This document shows, in pieces, positions 21,650 to 34,596 of a DNA stretch of 64,000 bases (position 1 is its first letter; each line of letters starts with the position of its first letter). The DNA is from Cheilinus undulatus (taxonomy: Eukaryota > Chordata > Actinopteri > Labriformes > Labridae). Under the pieces are notes generated by a model that saw only the letters and a list, made by a program, of their open reading frames with translations, made no database searches and was not told the DNA's origin. The DNA lies in contig NC_054877.1 of NCBI RefSeq assembly GCF_018320785.1, forward strand, positions 24,100,329 to 24,164,328, in the 5' to 3' direction. Made by a program: the position numbers and the translations under genes.

Positions 21650-23680
21650 ACTTTTTTCCCCCAATATTTTATTTATACTTTTCCAATTTTACAAATAAAC
21701 AGCCTCATCTGACAGGGAACATATATTTCCCAAGAGTTAACAAAGACAATAGTAAAGAAAAGCATATTGAACATAAAAGTAAAGCAGAAAAAAATAAAAG
21801 AAAATCAGACAAAATCAGCACAGACAGTCAATACCAGAATATACATAAAGCTTTAAGTTTAGGTTGTTTTTGACTGATAGGATAAGAATGGTTGCCACGT
21901 TGTCAAAGGTAGCAGAGTTGAAAGAGATACTGTGTCTGATTCTTTCAATATGCCACAGATTGGTCATTTCTTGTACCCAGGTTTGAAAGAAAGGGTACCT
22001 TCTCAGACTTCAAGAGGGACAAAATATGTCTCTTTGCCACAACCATGCCATATGGTATTGTCTTACATTGTGAGACACATTTTGTATAATGCTGGTCTCT
22101 GCTCAGAATGGCTATGGAGGGGTTTGGTATGAAGTTGCAGTTGTATACTTCTGAGAAACACTTAAAAACTTCTGACCAAAATGTATTCAGTTTAGAACAA
22201 GAACAGAATAAATGGCCTAAAGTTTCCTCTGCTGATTTACACTTTAGGCAGATTGGAGAGAAGGACGGTAGACAGGGTGCAACTTGGTGCAGGAATAGTG
22301 AATCCTGTCCAGTATTTTAAATTGAATTAATTGGTGTCTAGACTTTATAGAACAAGAGTAAATGTTTTTAAGACAATTTTCCCAGGTTCCATCATCAATT
22401 GTTAAGCCAAGATCTTTTTCCCAGGCTTCTTTGAGATTGGGTTATGTGCTGTAAAGAAATCAACAAATTTACAAACTAATCGTTTGTATCAGGCTTCTGG
22501 TTAAAAAGATCAGAAAATTCACATAGGGTTGGGATTGACTGAAAGTCTAGTATGTTTGAACGGACGTAGTTTCTAACTTGGAGATAAGAAATGCTAACGT
22601 GTGCTTTTCCTTCAACTGTAGAAAGGTGGCAAAAGTATTGTTAATATATAGATCTGATATGGATGTAATACCTTTATTTTTCCAAAGCCTGAAAGTGTCA
22701 TCAGCAAGAGAGGGCTGAAAGGCTTGGTTGTAACAAATAGGGGTGCAAACAGAGATTTCAGGTAAGTTAAAACATTTTCTAATTTGATACCAAATTCTTA
22801 AGGAATTTGAAACCATGAAATTATTGTCAGTGATAATTGTTGGGGATCTGGTTTGTGAAAAGAGGAAAGCTAGAAGAGAGGTTTTGCATAGATCCTGTTC
22901 AATTGCAAGCCAAGACGGGGTTGTAGGATTGACAATGTCCGGATAAGCATTTTTCCAATATACAAACGCTCTAGAATTTGCAGCCCGATAGTGATATTGC
23001 TAGTCGTGGAGACCAAGACCACTGTCTGATTTGGGCTTAATTATATGTTTTTTAGAGATTCGATGTACTTTAAATCCCCATTCAAAAGGTAAAACAGTGG
23101 AATCTAAGAGTTTAAAAAGGGCTTTGGGTAGAAACATGGTTAAATTCCGAAAGAGATAAGAAACCTGGGGAGTGCCATCATTTTAGTCACGTTCACTTGA
23201 CCTATCGTAGACAAGGTTAACAGCCTCTTGGTCTCAATATTGGCCTTAAGTTTTTCTACCATACTTACATGATTCAATCTATAAATTAATCTAGAATTTT
23301 TGAGGATATCTAATCCTAAGTATTTGATTTTATCAGTAGTAATACGAAAGGGCATATTTTAAAGGTATAATATGTAGAATTTTTGCACTGAAATGTCTAC
23401 ATTGATTTAAAAAGTATTACTCTTAGTTCTTACATTACCATAGATCATTTTTTTAGGTTTTTCAAAGTCAGAGAAATATTTTCAAAAAGTCTGAGTTAAA
23501 GTCACCTTTAAGAGGCATAAACTCACTCTTATCCATATTTATAGTACAGCCAGATAGTGCACCAGAAGTTTTAATGAGTTTAAGTAGTGGGGGAAGGGAT
23601 TCCTCAGGGTGGGAAAAAAACAAGACTATATTATCTGCATAGAGCGAAATACGAGGATCAACTTTGCTCATAGTTTAACT
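21650..23680 (-). mobile_element. 5'-truncated L1/Tx1-type LINE, decayed
   Basis: Minus-strand fragments read as a non-LTR reverse transcriptase: ISLYADNIVLFFSHPEES followed by LSGCTINMDKSEFMPLKGDF, then PFRITTDKIKYLGLDI and RLNHVSMVEKLKANIE, then a C-terminal part with FNLPEISVCTPICYN. The catalytic YADD motif reads YADN. Frameshifts and stops break the frame, and a roughly 120-bp unrelated repeat interrupts it at 23357-23480. Sequence upstream of about 23680 no longer matches, so the copy is 5' truncated and dead. Confidence 0.82.
23357..23480 (+). repeat. TTAA-type MITE end fragment inserted in the LINE
   Basis: TTAAAGGTATAATATGTAGAATTTTTGC... is a near copy of 23957-24085. It sits exactly between the LINE residues SDFLK and PFRITTDK, which are contiguous in intact elements. 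Confidence 0.6.
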
Positions 23681-23956
23681 TTAATGTAATGACTATAAGA
23701 AATAAAAATTGAATGGCATTTTTTAAACCATTTTACATCTAAAGAATCCTTTATCCATTTGAAGGCCCGATACACATGCCTTAAAATAAATCTGATCTAT
23801 CTAGATATTAATTTACCAAATGAATGTTCCAGATTTTCCATTTATACCTACAGTGGGTATAATCAACTGCATACTAATCAAAGGAAGAGCTTAAGTATAT
23901 GTTTAAGAGCTGAAACATATTAAGTTCTGTGTTCCATTGACCAATTTATCAAACTT

Positions 23957-24085
23957 TTAAAGCTATAATATGTGGAATTTTTGCCCTGAAATGTCTACAT
24001 TGATTTAAAAAGTATTACTCTTAGTTCTTACATTGCCTCAGATATTTTTTTTAGGTTTTTCAAAGTCAGAAAAACATTTCATTTT
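23957..24085 (+). repeat. Second copy of the 23357 repeat
   Basis: Shares AAATGTCTACATTGATTTA, AAAGTATTACTCTTAGTTC and TTTTTCAAAGTCAGA with the first copy in the same orientation. The 477 bp between the copies hold the LINE 5' end and unassigned AT-rich DNA. Confidence 0.65.
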
Positions 24086-24294
24086 TTTTGTAGTAATGGG
24101 ATGTGTCTTCTTGTCACAATGGTTACCTTGACAGGGCTACCATGATGGTATTGATGCTATGAAAATGTTAGATGTTATGTGAAAGGTTGCTATACATAAT
24201 TAGGTGTGAATCAAAGCTGCTGTTCTGTTGCTACATCTCATGTATACTTTGTGCTGCTTACTTCTGATGACCACAGTAAATTTTGCTCGCAATG

Positions 24295-24440
24295 CAGGGC
24301 AAGGCAAGGTTATTTGTAAAGCACATTTCAGCAATAAGGCAATTCAAAGTGCTTCACACAGATGTCAAAAACACAATGACAGAGGGAAAAGAAAGACATC
24401 AGAAACATTTAGGAAATATTAAAACAGCCAATAAAATCCA
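24295..24440 (+). repeat. Fragment of a LINE/SINE 3' region
   Basis: GGTTATTTGTAAAGCACATTTC followed by CAATTCAAAGTGCTTCACAC is a common teleost retroposon tail. Boundaries are unclear. Confidence 0.45.
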
Positions 24441-24449
24441 CAAAAGATA

Positions 24450-26995
24450 AAAACAGTGTTAATCTGGACGACCACTTTTAACAGCTTTTCTCTCACTCAT
24501 ATAAATTCATCCATGAAACCAAATATGTTCACTGTTGGGTAAATACACTGTTTGGAGGATAGATTTTATTGAACAGTGTCCCAAATTCAGAAGGAGAAGT
24601 AAGCAACAGAGGTGGGTGTTTTTCCTCATCATCTTTTGTTAATTTGATTGAGAGCTCCCTGACGGTGAAATTTACATAAAATGTGTTTAAGGCTCCTCAC
24701 TCTTGTCTAATGTGTCTTTACAATTCAGTAAAACATTGCTTTCAAAGACAAATCCAGACAAATGAATCTGAAAAATGTGTATCAGTTGTGATAATACATG
24801 CTAGACTGTTATTCATAAGGGGCTGTTATTTTTGAGAACATCACTATTTAGTTAATAGTCAGATTCAAAGCCTGCACCCCAAAAACAGAGAGCAGCGCTT
24901 CACATTGCCTCAATATTGTTCCTGCCTATTAATATTCAATGCATCATGTCGTGCATTCTTCCATCCACTTGAAAGCCAATTACTGTAGAAAAGTCCAACA
25001 CTTTCATCCTGCAATCTGCAACAACAGACATGCCTGTCAGTATAAATTAGGACTTTAAGTTTGCTAATCTTTACCCAGGACAACATTACCAAATGTAAAT
25101 AGAATGCAAAAAAATGCAGCTCAAAGACTATTTGTCTTCTATCACTGAGTATGGAAATTGAAATTGCAGATTAATGCCCAAATGAAGACTAAAATCATGG
25201 TACTTAAACACTGAATATTTTGTCAACTTATACATACAATAAAATTTGTAATTTACAATAAATACACATTTAATGAGGTTTTATATCTTCACCATTAGTT
25301 GTAAAACCAATGTATGTGTCATCTCTGCAGTCACAGGATCTCACCTTAGTTGTCCCTGCTTTACTGTTGTAATTGACGAGGGTTAGTTCTAACAGGATTG
25401 TTAATGTCCTTGACACATTAGTTGATGTTATGGTTGAGCCTTTGCACATTGACTATAATACATAAACTGATCCAGAACTGAGAGATTATACCAGACACAG
25501 TTACTCCTGTTGAGTTTAACAGTGAGTCATTTTTTTTCTGCGGCAATCATTGTGCATTACTCCATACTCATTTAGAGATATGAGTTATACTGATTGTAGA
25601 TGAGCACCTATATAGTACTATAAATGTTCAACTAAAAGCCTGCTTCTTTCAGTACCTCACAGGTGATTCCTCAGAGAAGGAATTGCAGTGTGTCAGCGGT
25701 TGTCAGCAGCATTGACTTACTTGGCACTGTTTTTGAATGAAGACATATTAATACTCAGTGAAGGTCTCATATGTTAAATGGGCACAGCATCATCCATCAC
25801 TCTTAAGTGTTTTTCAGCACGTTAATCATTATCAGTCCCTCCTGTGAATGCAAAGGAGAGCAGCTGAATTTTGGACATTTTTAAGTATCTGAGGAGTGGA
25901 TTAGCTAGCTCTGAGTTAATTGTTTCAGTCAAGTCCATTTTCAGGGCAAGGGAAAAGTATTGGATATCTTGAAGGTGTGCAAGTTATTAAAAGTTGCTCA
26001 CTTCAGTTTTGATTTCCTCGGCTCAAGTGTTGAGGTTTTGACACTGCAATACCGCAGACATCGCTCTAGTTGAGCTGTTCTCTGTCTTTGCATTCCCTGT
26101 AATAGGTTGATACAAACACTCTATTCTCTATCACCTCAGCTGTCATGTTGCATTTCCATCCTGTGAGCATTTTTAAATTGCATTTCGACTGTGACAGCGT
26201 AAGGGTTGACTTTGCATTTCTCTGGAGTTTACCAATAAAATCATGTATGTGGTTTTATCTAGACTGCAAACCGCTGTAGCTTCGTGTCAGATGGTTGCTA
26301 GGGTCTCTGTGCTTGGTTACTAGGGCAAAATATTGATTTAATCCTCAAGGGCTACGGCCATATCCTTGGCAGTTTAGCCATTGTTATGTTAATAAGGTGT
26401 TCCCGGTTGGCCAATGAGTGATAATCTTGTTTGGTCCCAGGAGAAATGAAAAGGTTTCTCAGTTATGGTGTGGTTACATTTTAAACCTAGTAAAATCGCC
26501 CACTTGGTCACTGGTTGAGCCTGAAACTCACGTACTGTCCCATATAGCTGACCCTGACCTGGGACTGTAAAACGTTTTTCTCATCATCCTCATATAGAGG
26601 CTGCAAAAAACGTGCACATTTATTATTATCAGCACTTTCACAAGAGAATAAAATCAGACTAATTATGACTTAATAGGATACATTAATTATTTTTCATAAT
26701 AAAACCAACATTTTACCAGATAGTTTTGGGGCATGTCTTTTCTTGTTTACATGTTTGTGTTTTCATTAAAAAAAAAAAATTGAAAAAAGTGGATATTTCC
26801 AGGCACTTTTTCACATTTATGAATGCAATAAAGAATGCAACCTGTGGAATTCCCATATGCAATTCAACATGTTTGCAGTGGAGGCTGTTGGAACAGATTA
26901 GAGAATAATAATAACACGTTAAAGGTGGTGTCCAGATTGAGAGACTTCCCCTGTGAGCACAGACACACAGGCAAAGCAGCCATTCAGCAGTGGGA
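24450..26995. other. AT-rich intergenic DNA 5' of the ASIC gene
   Basis: No gene recognised. It may include distal promoter elements or 5' noncoding exons, none of which can be called from sequence alone. Confidence 0.4.
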
Positions 26996-26999
26996 TGGA

Positions 27000-27013
27000 T
27001 TCTGACTACTAAA

Positions 27014-27052
<39 letters not shown>

Positions 27053-27130
27053 AAAGAGAGAGAGAGAGTGAGCAAGAAATGGGGGAGTGGTGGGAGCGAG
27101 AGAGGAAGCAAAAAAGAGAGTGAAAGGCTC
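27000..27130 (+). repeat. Purine-rich (GA)n microsatellite
   Basis: An uninterrupted (AG)n run at about 27016-27049 is followed by a second GA-rich stretch to about 27065 and scattered GA words to 27125. The long frame read on the other strand is low-complexity shadow. Confidence 0.9.
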
Positions 27131-28102
27131 CACACGGCAGAAAATAAATCTGTATGTTAACCGGACTTAAAGCTGGAGGTCTCCAGTCGGCTTTAGTGGT
27201 TATGCTGGTGGGGGGTGACCATATAGCATCAAGAGGTGGTCTTCCCTATTAACTGAGGATCTGTGCACGCAAGGAAGTGGGACCTGCGGAAGCTGTGAAC
27301 GCCGGTTGTCAAGCAGAGTGGTGGGCTGGTCGGAGGTCCCTGACCCCCCCCCCCCCTTCCCTCATTTTCATTTCTGGAAGAAAAAAGAAGAACCAAAGAG
27401 ACGCGAGAGAAAAGCGAAGGTGGCAGCGAGGGACCAGTGAGCCATTTCTCTCTTTATTACCTCCATTCACAAAACCATAGCATCCCATTATCACAGCGAT
27501 GTAGCGGCATTCTCTCCGATTAGAGGAGGAAGGGTCCCATTGACTGCTGAGGCTTAGCACCTCTCTCTAAAACGCTAGCCCTTTTCATTGCAGACCCCCC
27601 CCCCTTCCCTCCCCTCCTCCTGCCTCTCATCTCTATCTTGCGTCTGCTATTTTCCCTGTTCTTCTCTCTTTTCTTGTCCCTTGTATTCTTGTCCCTTTTC
27701 ACACCACTCAGGAATCAGGAGGCATTGCGTTTTGGTAGAAGTGGGTGTTTCTGGAGCTTTCATTGTGTTTGGTGCCGCTACAAAGGACAGCTGAGCAGGG
27801 AGTGAGAGGGACAGCTTTTTGAAGATAATAAAATAGCAGTGTGAAAGGAAAGGGGGTGACTTGGGACTAAAGGAACAGCTGACAACCTCTGGAAGGTGTG
27901 TTATAATGAAAAGAAAACTGTTACAGAGACTGACAACCATTTTAAGGTAGCTTTTTTATATTCATATTATTACCACTTCTGGGGGAATAAAGAAGCAGTG
28001 TGCCAACAAGCACTGCCGGTTGGATTCCTCTATTGCTGTTGCTAAGCAAAGTCTTTAACCTGAAGTTCTTGGGGAGACAGTATTGAGCGTCACTCTACAG
28101 CC
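27130..28102 (+). promoter_or_regulatory. Presumed 5' flank / 5' UTR of the ASIC gene
   Basis: More GC-rich than its surroundings, with C-runs at about 27344-27356 and 27595-27604 and polypyrimidine blocks. A transcription start and 5' UTR are expected here but no precise site can be set. Confidence 0.35.
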
Positions 28103-28657
28103 ATGAAAGGAAGCTCAGAGGAAAGCATTGAAAGCATCAGGCCTTCCAACCTGCAAGCTTTTGCTAACATTTCCACCTTACATGGCATGAGTCACATATT
28201 TGCCTATGGGCACATGACATTCCGTCGCTTTCTTTGGACTCTTTCCTTCCTGGGTTCACTAAGCTTATTGTTGCTGGTCTGCATGGATCGAGTGATGTAT
28301 TATTTGGAGTACCCTCACGTCACCAAGCTGGACGAGGTGGCAGCCACGAACCTCACCTTCCCATCCGTTACCTTCTGTAATCTCAATGAGTTCCGCTTCT
28401 CCAAAATCACCAGAAATGACCTCTATCATGTGGGGGAGCTGCTGGCTCTCCTCAATAATAACTACCAAATAGCCAACCCACACTTGGCTGAGCCTGAAGT
28501 GCTGGCTGCCCTAAAGGATAAGGCAAACTTCCAGAACTTCAAACCCAAACTGTTCAACATGACTGATTTCTATAACCGCACAGGTCATGACATCAATGAC
28601 ATGCTACTGCAATGCACATTTCGAGGAGAGGATTGCTACGCAGTGAACTTCACCACA
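28103..28657 (+). CDS. asic1: Acid-sensing ion channel (ASIC1-like), first coding exon
   Basis: ASICs are proton-gated trimeric sodium channels of the DEG/ENaC family in the plasma membrane. The exon encodes 185 residues from ATG 28103 (context ACAGCCATGA) to NFTT, followed by the donor ACA|GTGAGT. Visible: the HG gating motif in TLHGMSHIF (His27-Gly28), TM1 about residues 42-60, the post-TM1 segment [29 protein letters not shown] with a conserved Cys, and [16 protein letters not shown]. Residues best match ASIC1, but the position near asb10 corresponds to ASIC3 in human, so it may be the fish asic1c/asic3-type gene. Four N-glycosylation sequons (NLT, NMT, NRT, NFT) follow TM1. No later exon was recognised; the frame after 28657 is intron. 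Confidence 0.92.
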
Positions 28658-31600
28658 GTGAGTATTCCTGTGCACATGCTGTCTTATCTCTACATGCTGG
28701 AACTCTGCACAGTATGTTTGCTGTTCTGTCTGCTGCAAGTGCTAATGAGCTGCCCTGCTCACAGGAGCTTGATTCATTTAATGTTGCTTGAGGTCTTCAT
28801 GACTGGTTTTGTTGCATTTCAATTCTTTCAATGCACTATTGATATTGTTGTTATTCCTAAGTACTTAATAAGGTAATTGTTGCAGGTGTTGCATTGTGGA
28901 TAGTGATTGATGGTTGGCTGCAAAAATGTCCCCTTTTTCACAAACATTAACTTGATTAAAGATCTCTGAAGACTTCCAGGAAGTTTTTTTTAAAAAGTAG
29001 GAAGTAATTTTAAAAAGCATGTGGAGTTGTGTTTGGTTTTGCCCATACAATAATTTGTCTTCTCTGATATGTTCTTTATTGTGTCGTGGCTACATTTTTG
29101 TTCATTTATGTTTTAGTATTGCTGGCTCAACTGATCAGTTTCAAACAAGATATTTTTTAGTTGTCAGTCAGGACACTGTCATGCCCATTGAGTATTTCAA
29201 ATGTTTACTGGACTGGTATCTCTACAAAGATTATTTTAGAGATCATTCAGGAGAGGTGCTGTTAGTGAGTTACCAGTGGCAGTCATTTTCACTGCTTTAA
29301 TTCAGTACCCTCCGTTTTTATCAGGAAGGGCTCTTCATTCACTGCACTGTATGAATGAAATTCACTAAAATGGCACTTTTGGGTAATTGTGACAACAATG
29401 AATCCTAGTTCATTGAAAGGCATTGGTTATGTCTGATAATACATGCCAACTTCCTGGAATGATGCATTACAATACAATCTGAAATAGATATAGTAATATG
29501 AACTGGATCCCACTGTCGTTTCATGCTTTGATTACTTGTGACAGAGACTTGGCTCTTCTCGACATCAGACAAGATGTTCTCAAAAAAGATTACAACACAG
29601 CAATTACTGCAGCAACAAGGGATACCAGTATTATTGCCATGCTATATCAGTAATAGCAGATATTAGCTTAAAAATTAATTATTGGCACTGGTAGATGAGA
29701 CCATTTTTATTGATATTCTACTAATATGTTTTTTATTGTTCATCCTTAAACTTTACATTGGGTTTTAAGGACTGAACTTTTGCTGAACTACATTTATATA
29801 TTGATATCTGTATGGACTTATATGAATTTTTGAATATTTACATGTGTGATATCAGCAAAAGTTCAATCGTGCATTTCTAGTATGGAGACACTGAGAAGGG
29901 ACTGTTTTTTCAGAAAAGGCACTTAATGTGAATTATTTTTTTAGTCTTTGTATTTCCATTGAAAAGAAACATACCAAAACAGTAGTTTAGTCAGGACCAC
30001 TTTGTCAAAAAACACACATGATTTGCAGCTATAAATATTTCTTTATTAGCAGTTATTAGTTAGCACTTCTTGCTGTTATTTATGTTTGGCAGTGTGACTG
30101 TTCTGGGATCAACCCCACCCTCCATGAGTCTACGTGGAAAGTATTAAGCAGGAACAACACATGTTCATGCTCTTCCTATGCCAATGAGGAAAGCATGAGG
30201 CAGAAAGAGATGCGACAAAAACCTCAGAGCAAAGCAGCCATTATTGACAACAGAATGACATTGATTAAGTCAGAAGCAGAATGAAAGAGGAGCTGGGGTG
30301 GAGGAGGATTGTAAGGGAAGCTTGCAGAGAGAGCACTGCCATGCAAGAGCAGTTTGAATAAGACAGCATGAGAGCGATTAGCCAATAGCGTGCTGAGAGG
30401 AAATTAGCTGGTCGTCAGTTGATGTGGGCTTGCATGAGATCAGCTGATCTCAATTATGGCAGCACTTGACACTGTGAAAATCCCTTAAAATGTTCTTCCA
30501 GCATGCAACCCATGTTTCCCACACTCTTTGCCAGCCATTGCAGGCATAAGGAATTGGATCATTTCATTAGAACCCAAGTACTTTGTGTTTATTTCAACAA
30601 CTGTTTCATTACTATCAGCCCTTTCTTTAAGGAGTGTAATATAGACCCTAAAAGCAGTAGAAAAAAGCATTTCTTGGCTAACTCTGGTTTGCCTGTTATT
30701 TTATTTAAACAAGAGCACTGTGCATTGGCCAAGAAGGAAAACATAATAAAGATGCAGCCCAGGGATGGACAGCAGTGCAATATCACTCCTTTCTCTTTCC
30801 CTTCCCACTCTTGTTTTAAGGCATTTTATTATTCTCCCTGTGTTTGTGTCCTATATCCCATCTATTAAAGTGCTGGTCTGATGGAGTAACACTTATCTCT
30901 CAGCTGAGTCCATCCACTTCAAAAAATACAATTTCTTATCTGTGATGTATCTTTAATCAACTCTGAAAGAAATCCCTGCAGAAGGCTGGTTTAAGAGGCT
31001 GCCTTAAAATCTTAAGACTTGATCAGAACTCATCTCTACTGTTGGAGGACATAAAACTGCAATCCAGTAATGTTTGGATTTAATTTCCTTTTAAACTGTG
31101 TCACAATTGGGTATTACCCCATTAACATGTTTGTTTCCAAGCAGCACTCAAGTGTCTCAAGAAACAAATCATCCAAGGGGATCTAATTGCCATTGAATTG
31201 CTTGATTGAAAATGCTTACAGTTCCAAATGAGCTGGTAGAAACAGTTGATGTGTTCAATTTTGCTGCGTGTTTAGTTGTTTTTGTTTGTAGGTCCATCAA
31301 AGCGTGAACCTTAGCCTGGCTGTAATCACTTGCATCAGATCTGAACAGCCTTCTTGATACCCATCCATCATTGTAGTGTTGCTCAGATGGAGTGGTTAAA
31401 GCAGTGGCACACCAGGCTGCATTATGTTCTCAGTGGGCAGAAATGTGTTTGTCAGAACCTGGATGAGTGCCATAGTACCATGCCCATCTTGCTGTGTGTT
31501 TGGTCCTGTCCCTGATAATAATCTCAGGCTACTAACTGCGAACACCCAGGCTTTCTCACAGATAGAGTAAGTGAGTTCATAACCTGCTTCAACATCCCAG

Positions 31601-33039
31601 TGATGGTTTATTAGAAATCTTCAGCAAAAAAACACAGGATGAAGCCATGTTTTTAATAAAGCAGGGTTTTTAATCTACTTGTAGGTGTTTATGATGTTTT
31701 CTCCTCTAAACACAAAATCACTATTCACTGACAGCATACTGATACTTATTTCAATTACTCACTTCCTCTCACAGACGTCTTGAGAGGCAGATTTACAATG
31801 CAAAGGACTGTGGGAGTGATGAGCTTTGACCTTGAATAAATGAAAGAAGAATTTCATTAAGTTGTTTGGGGTTATGATGCAGTTGGGAAACAAAGCATTC
31901 AAAATGTTTTGCATTGTATAGTCAGATGGGCAAGGAGGAATGGAAATTTGTATTAAAAATGCCATTAACAACTTGAATCCCCACAGAGGATTATCATGGT
32001 GCATATGTTACCAGACTCATGATCTTTTAGATTTTTTTTTTTTTTTTGGTTATTTTTAAGAACCCTTAAAGCACATGTTTAAATTCAAAATAGTCTCTTG
32101 AACTTATTATAAAGCTTTAAGTAGGCCCTTGAGCACAATGACAATTCTAAGGTCAGTACAAACTGGTTCAGTTTTTAGTATTTCCAGAGCAGATGTTATC
32201 CTTATGGGGTATTGGTCGTTTTCAGAAGAGTAGCAGTATATTCTTTAACCTCTGGATTCATGGGTTTGAATTTCTCCCTCTGTGAGTTTACTCTTCAGTA
32301 TGATGAAACATTAAACATGATTTCTTTGAGATGTAAAAAATACCCCTCTGATGTCTAAAGTGACCAAGAGTTCATATCTTTCCCCAAAAGCTGCTTACCA
32401 TCTTCTCTGTATTATTAATCTGAGTTCTCATAAGGTTTATCCTATTTAAAGATCATAGTAGGATTACCTAAAATTTAGCTTTGATATTTTACTGTCCTGT
32501 CAGTAGTAATTCACCTAAATAATTTAAGTGAACTCACATGAGATTATACTCTTCTAGCAGCAGATTAAAAGTATTATAGGGGCTTTGTTACTGCTACCAA
32601 AAAGCCTATATCAATATGAGTTTATTGACCAGCCATGGCTCAGAAAGACAGCATGACAGTAGAGTAGCTGACTAACACTATATGTAAATGGCATCTTGGT
32701 CGATGATGGGCTACTATGACTGAACAAGAGTTAGATTATCATAATCTGATAGGGTGGATGAAGTGCTGTGTTCTTAAGTTTTGGCAGATCATGACAAGTC
32801 CCTTTGGGCTACATTTCTGCCCATTTCTTCCAGACTTTGTCAAGTCAGTATTCATCATCACATTTTGCTGAAGCTCAGTGTTTAAGATGTGGAGTTGTCT
32901 TTCATCTTATCATCCAGATGACAGCAGGTGCCAAAGAGAGTGAAACATAGCTGCAGTTGAGATGATCTGAGACTGACACAGTGTGACTTGTGGATCTATA
33001 CATTTATGTTTTTAGGCCACAGTCCTCATCACTTTGATG
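28658..33039 (+). other. Start of presumed ASIC intron 1
   Basis: It contains a diverged GATAT-rich dispersed repeat near 29640-29880 (ending GTGCATTTCTAG). Segments near 30180-30480 and 31050-31240 are of higher complexity and could be conserved noncoding DNA. No exon recognised. Confidence 0.4.
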
Positions 33040-34596
33040 CTGTAAGCCAGGGCTATTCAATTACAAATTCAATTGGGCTACATTTTCAAATCAAGAAATG
33101 TAGCCAGACATGTTCGGTGTCCAGCTGGCAATGTCAAATTTCAAACCAATACAGATCAATTTGATGTAAAATATGTACTTTTTATTTGTAGTCTCCCTTT
33201 AAAATTTGGCAACATGACAAAAGCATATAAAAGAGTGCATAAAATCTCAACAAAAGAGCTGTATTTGAACATAACCTGAGGTAGCAGAAAGGTTTTTTTT
33301 TTTAGCTTGAATAAAAATAAAATAAATACAATGAAAAATAAAATGAAATTCTGTAAATAATATTTTGGTCACATCTTACCCAGACATATCTTAAAGTGCA
33401 TAAAAACGAAATTTTCACAGTTGTAGGTATAGCATTTGATTCTAGTCATATCTGAACTTGGACCATTACACAGTGCATTAGCTGAACAAAAAAAACAACT
33501 GTTAAGCACTTCAGTGCACAAACATGCTAATAAAACGAAACACCTAATTAGAAAACTCTCTTTAGTTACAAATCCCACGTTACTCTGCTGGCATTCTCAA
33601 TGAGAAAAGTGGAATTTTTTTGTTCTGAACAAGAGCAGTAATTTTTAAGACATCACCGCAATTTGAAGACATTGGTGAAGGGTGCCATCAGACAGTGAAC
33701 ATTGAGTGCTGCTTTTCATAGCATTCATGTATGAAAAGCTTGATTTACGTGTGTATGACAGTCCAAACATACTGAGCACGCGGATGGCTACTTTACGAGT
33801 GTTGGGGAACTGGTGTTTGTTGACATCTCTCCAAAAGTTCATAGGTTCCTTTGTATTTTTGGCGTCCATTTGCCGTTAAAGAAACGGACGTATAAACACA
33901 GTTGTGCAGTATCAGATCTGTCAGTGGACTCATCAACTGCTATAGACATGACATTGGCTTTTTTCAGTTCATTCAACAGTGATTCAAATACATCCCCAGC
34001 TAGAATTTCAACCCTGCGTATGTTTGACGTGTCTGACAGGGTTACATTTTAACGGCAGAGGTCACATTCGATTTCATGTTGTCGTCTTTTATCACCTCAT
34101 CCATGATGGCCAGCATACATACTGTTTACTGTTCTCTCCTGTGAACCGTCCGGGGAGTTTGTCCGGAAAGCCAGGTGTTTCTCGATGTGGTGCCTCGCAC
34201 GCACTCATGGCAAAGTAAACATGTAGGTTTGGCGTTTGGGCTTGATGGTAAAATAAACAAGTATTTATCAGTCCACACAGGGTTAAATCAACGGTTTTCA
34301 TCGTCAGTTTAACGCTTCAGAGTTGAAAAGGACATGTTTTAAACTTGCTTTCTTGGAGCTACTTCTGTCTGCATCGCCAGCAACGTTTCGAAACAACGCA
34401 GTGCATTGCAGGTAGACTGTTGCTAGGCTACACGGGGTGTTGCATTCACAGTCTGAAATACTGTGAGAATTAATGAAAATTTGCGAAACATATTGCCCTC
34501 AGCATCTCTGGCATGACCACAAGCTGGGCCACTTGAGGGTTGGTTCTGGGCTGCATGTGGCCCGCGGGCCGCCAATTGAATAGGCCTGCTGTAAGC
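33040..34596 (-). mobile_element. Internally deleted hAT transposon with perfect 8-bp TSD
   Basis: The element spans 33048-34588, with ends CAGGGCTATTCAATT and AATTGAATAGGCCTG and the perfect duplication CTGTAAGC at 33040-33047 and 34589-34596. On the minus strand it encodes transposase pieces: ANVMSIAVDESTDRSDTAQ with LCLYVRFFNGK, then FWRDVNKHQFPNTRKVAIRV and LSMFGLSYT..SSFSYMNAMK, the C-terminal hAT dimerisation region. These pieces adjoin without the central domain, so the copy is internally deleted. Stops also occur between fragments. Confidence 0.88.

Noticed and set aside
26713-27135. 140-codon minus-strand frame rich in L and S
   Set aside because: It is the complement of the (GA)n tract; low-complexity shadow without domain or splice support.
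28658-28876. Continuation of the ASIC frame past NFTT
   Set aside because: A consensus GTGAGT donor follows ACA and later residues (hydrophobic, no ASIC similarity) do not match the family; treated as intron.
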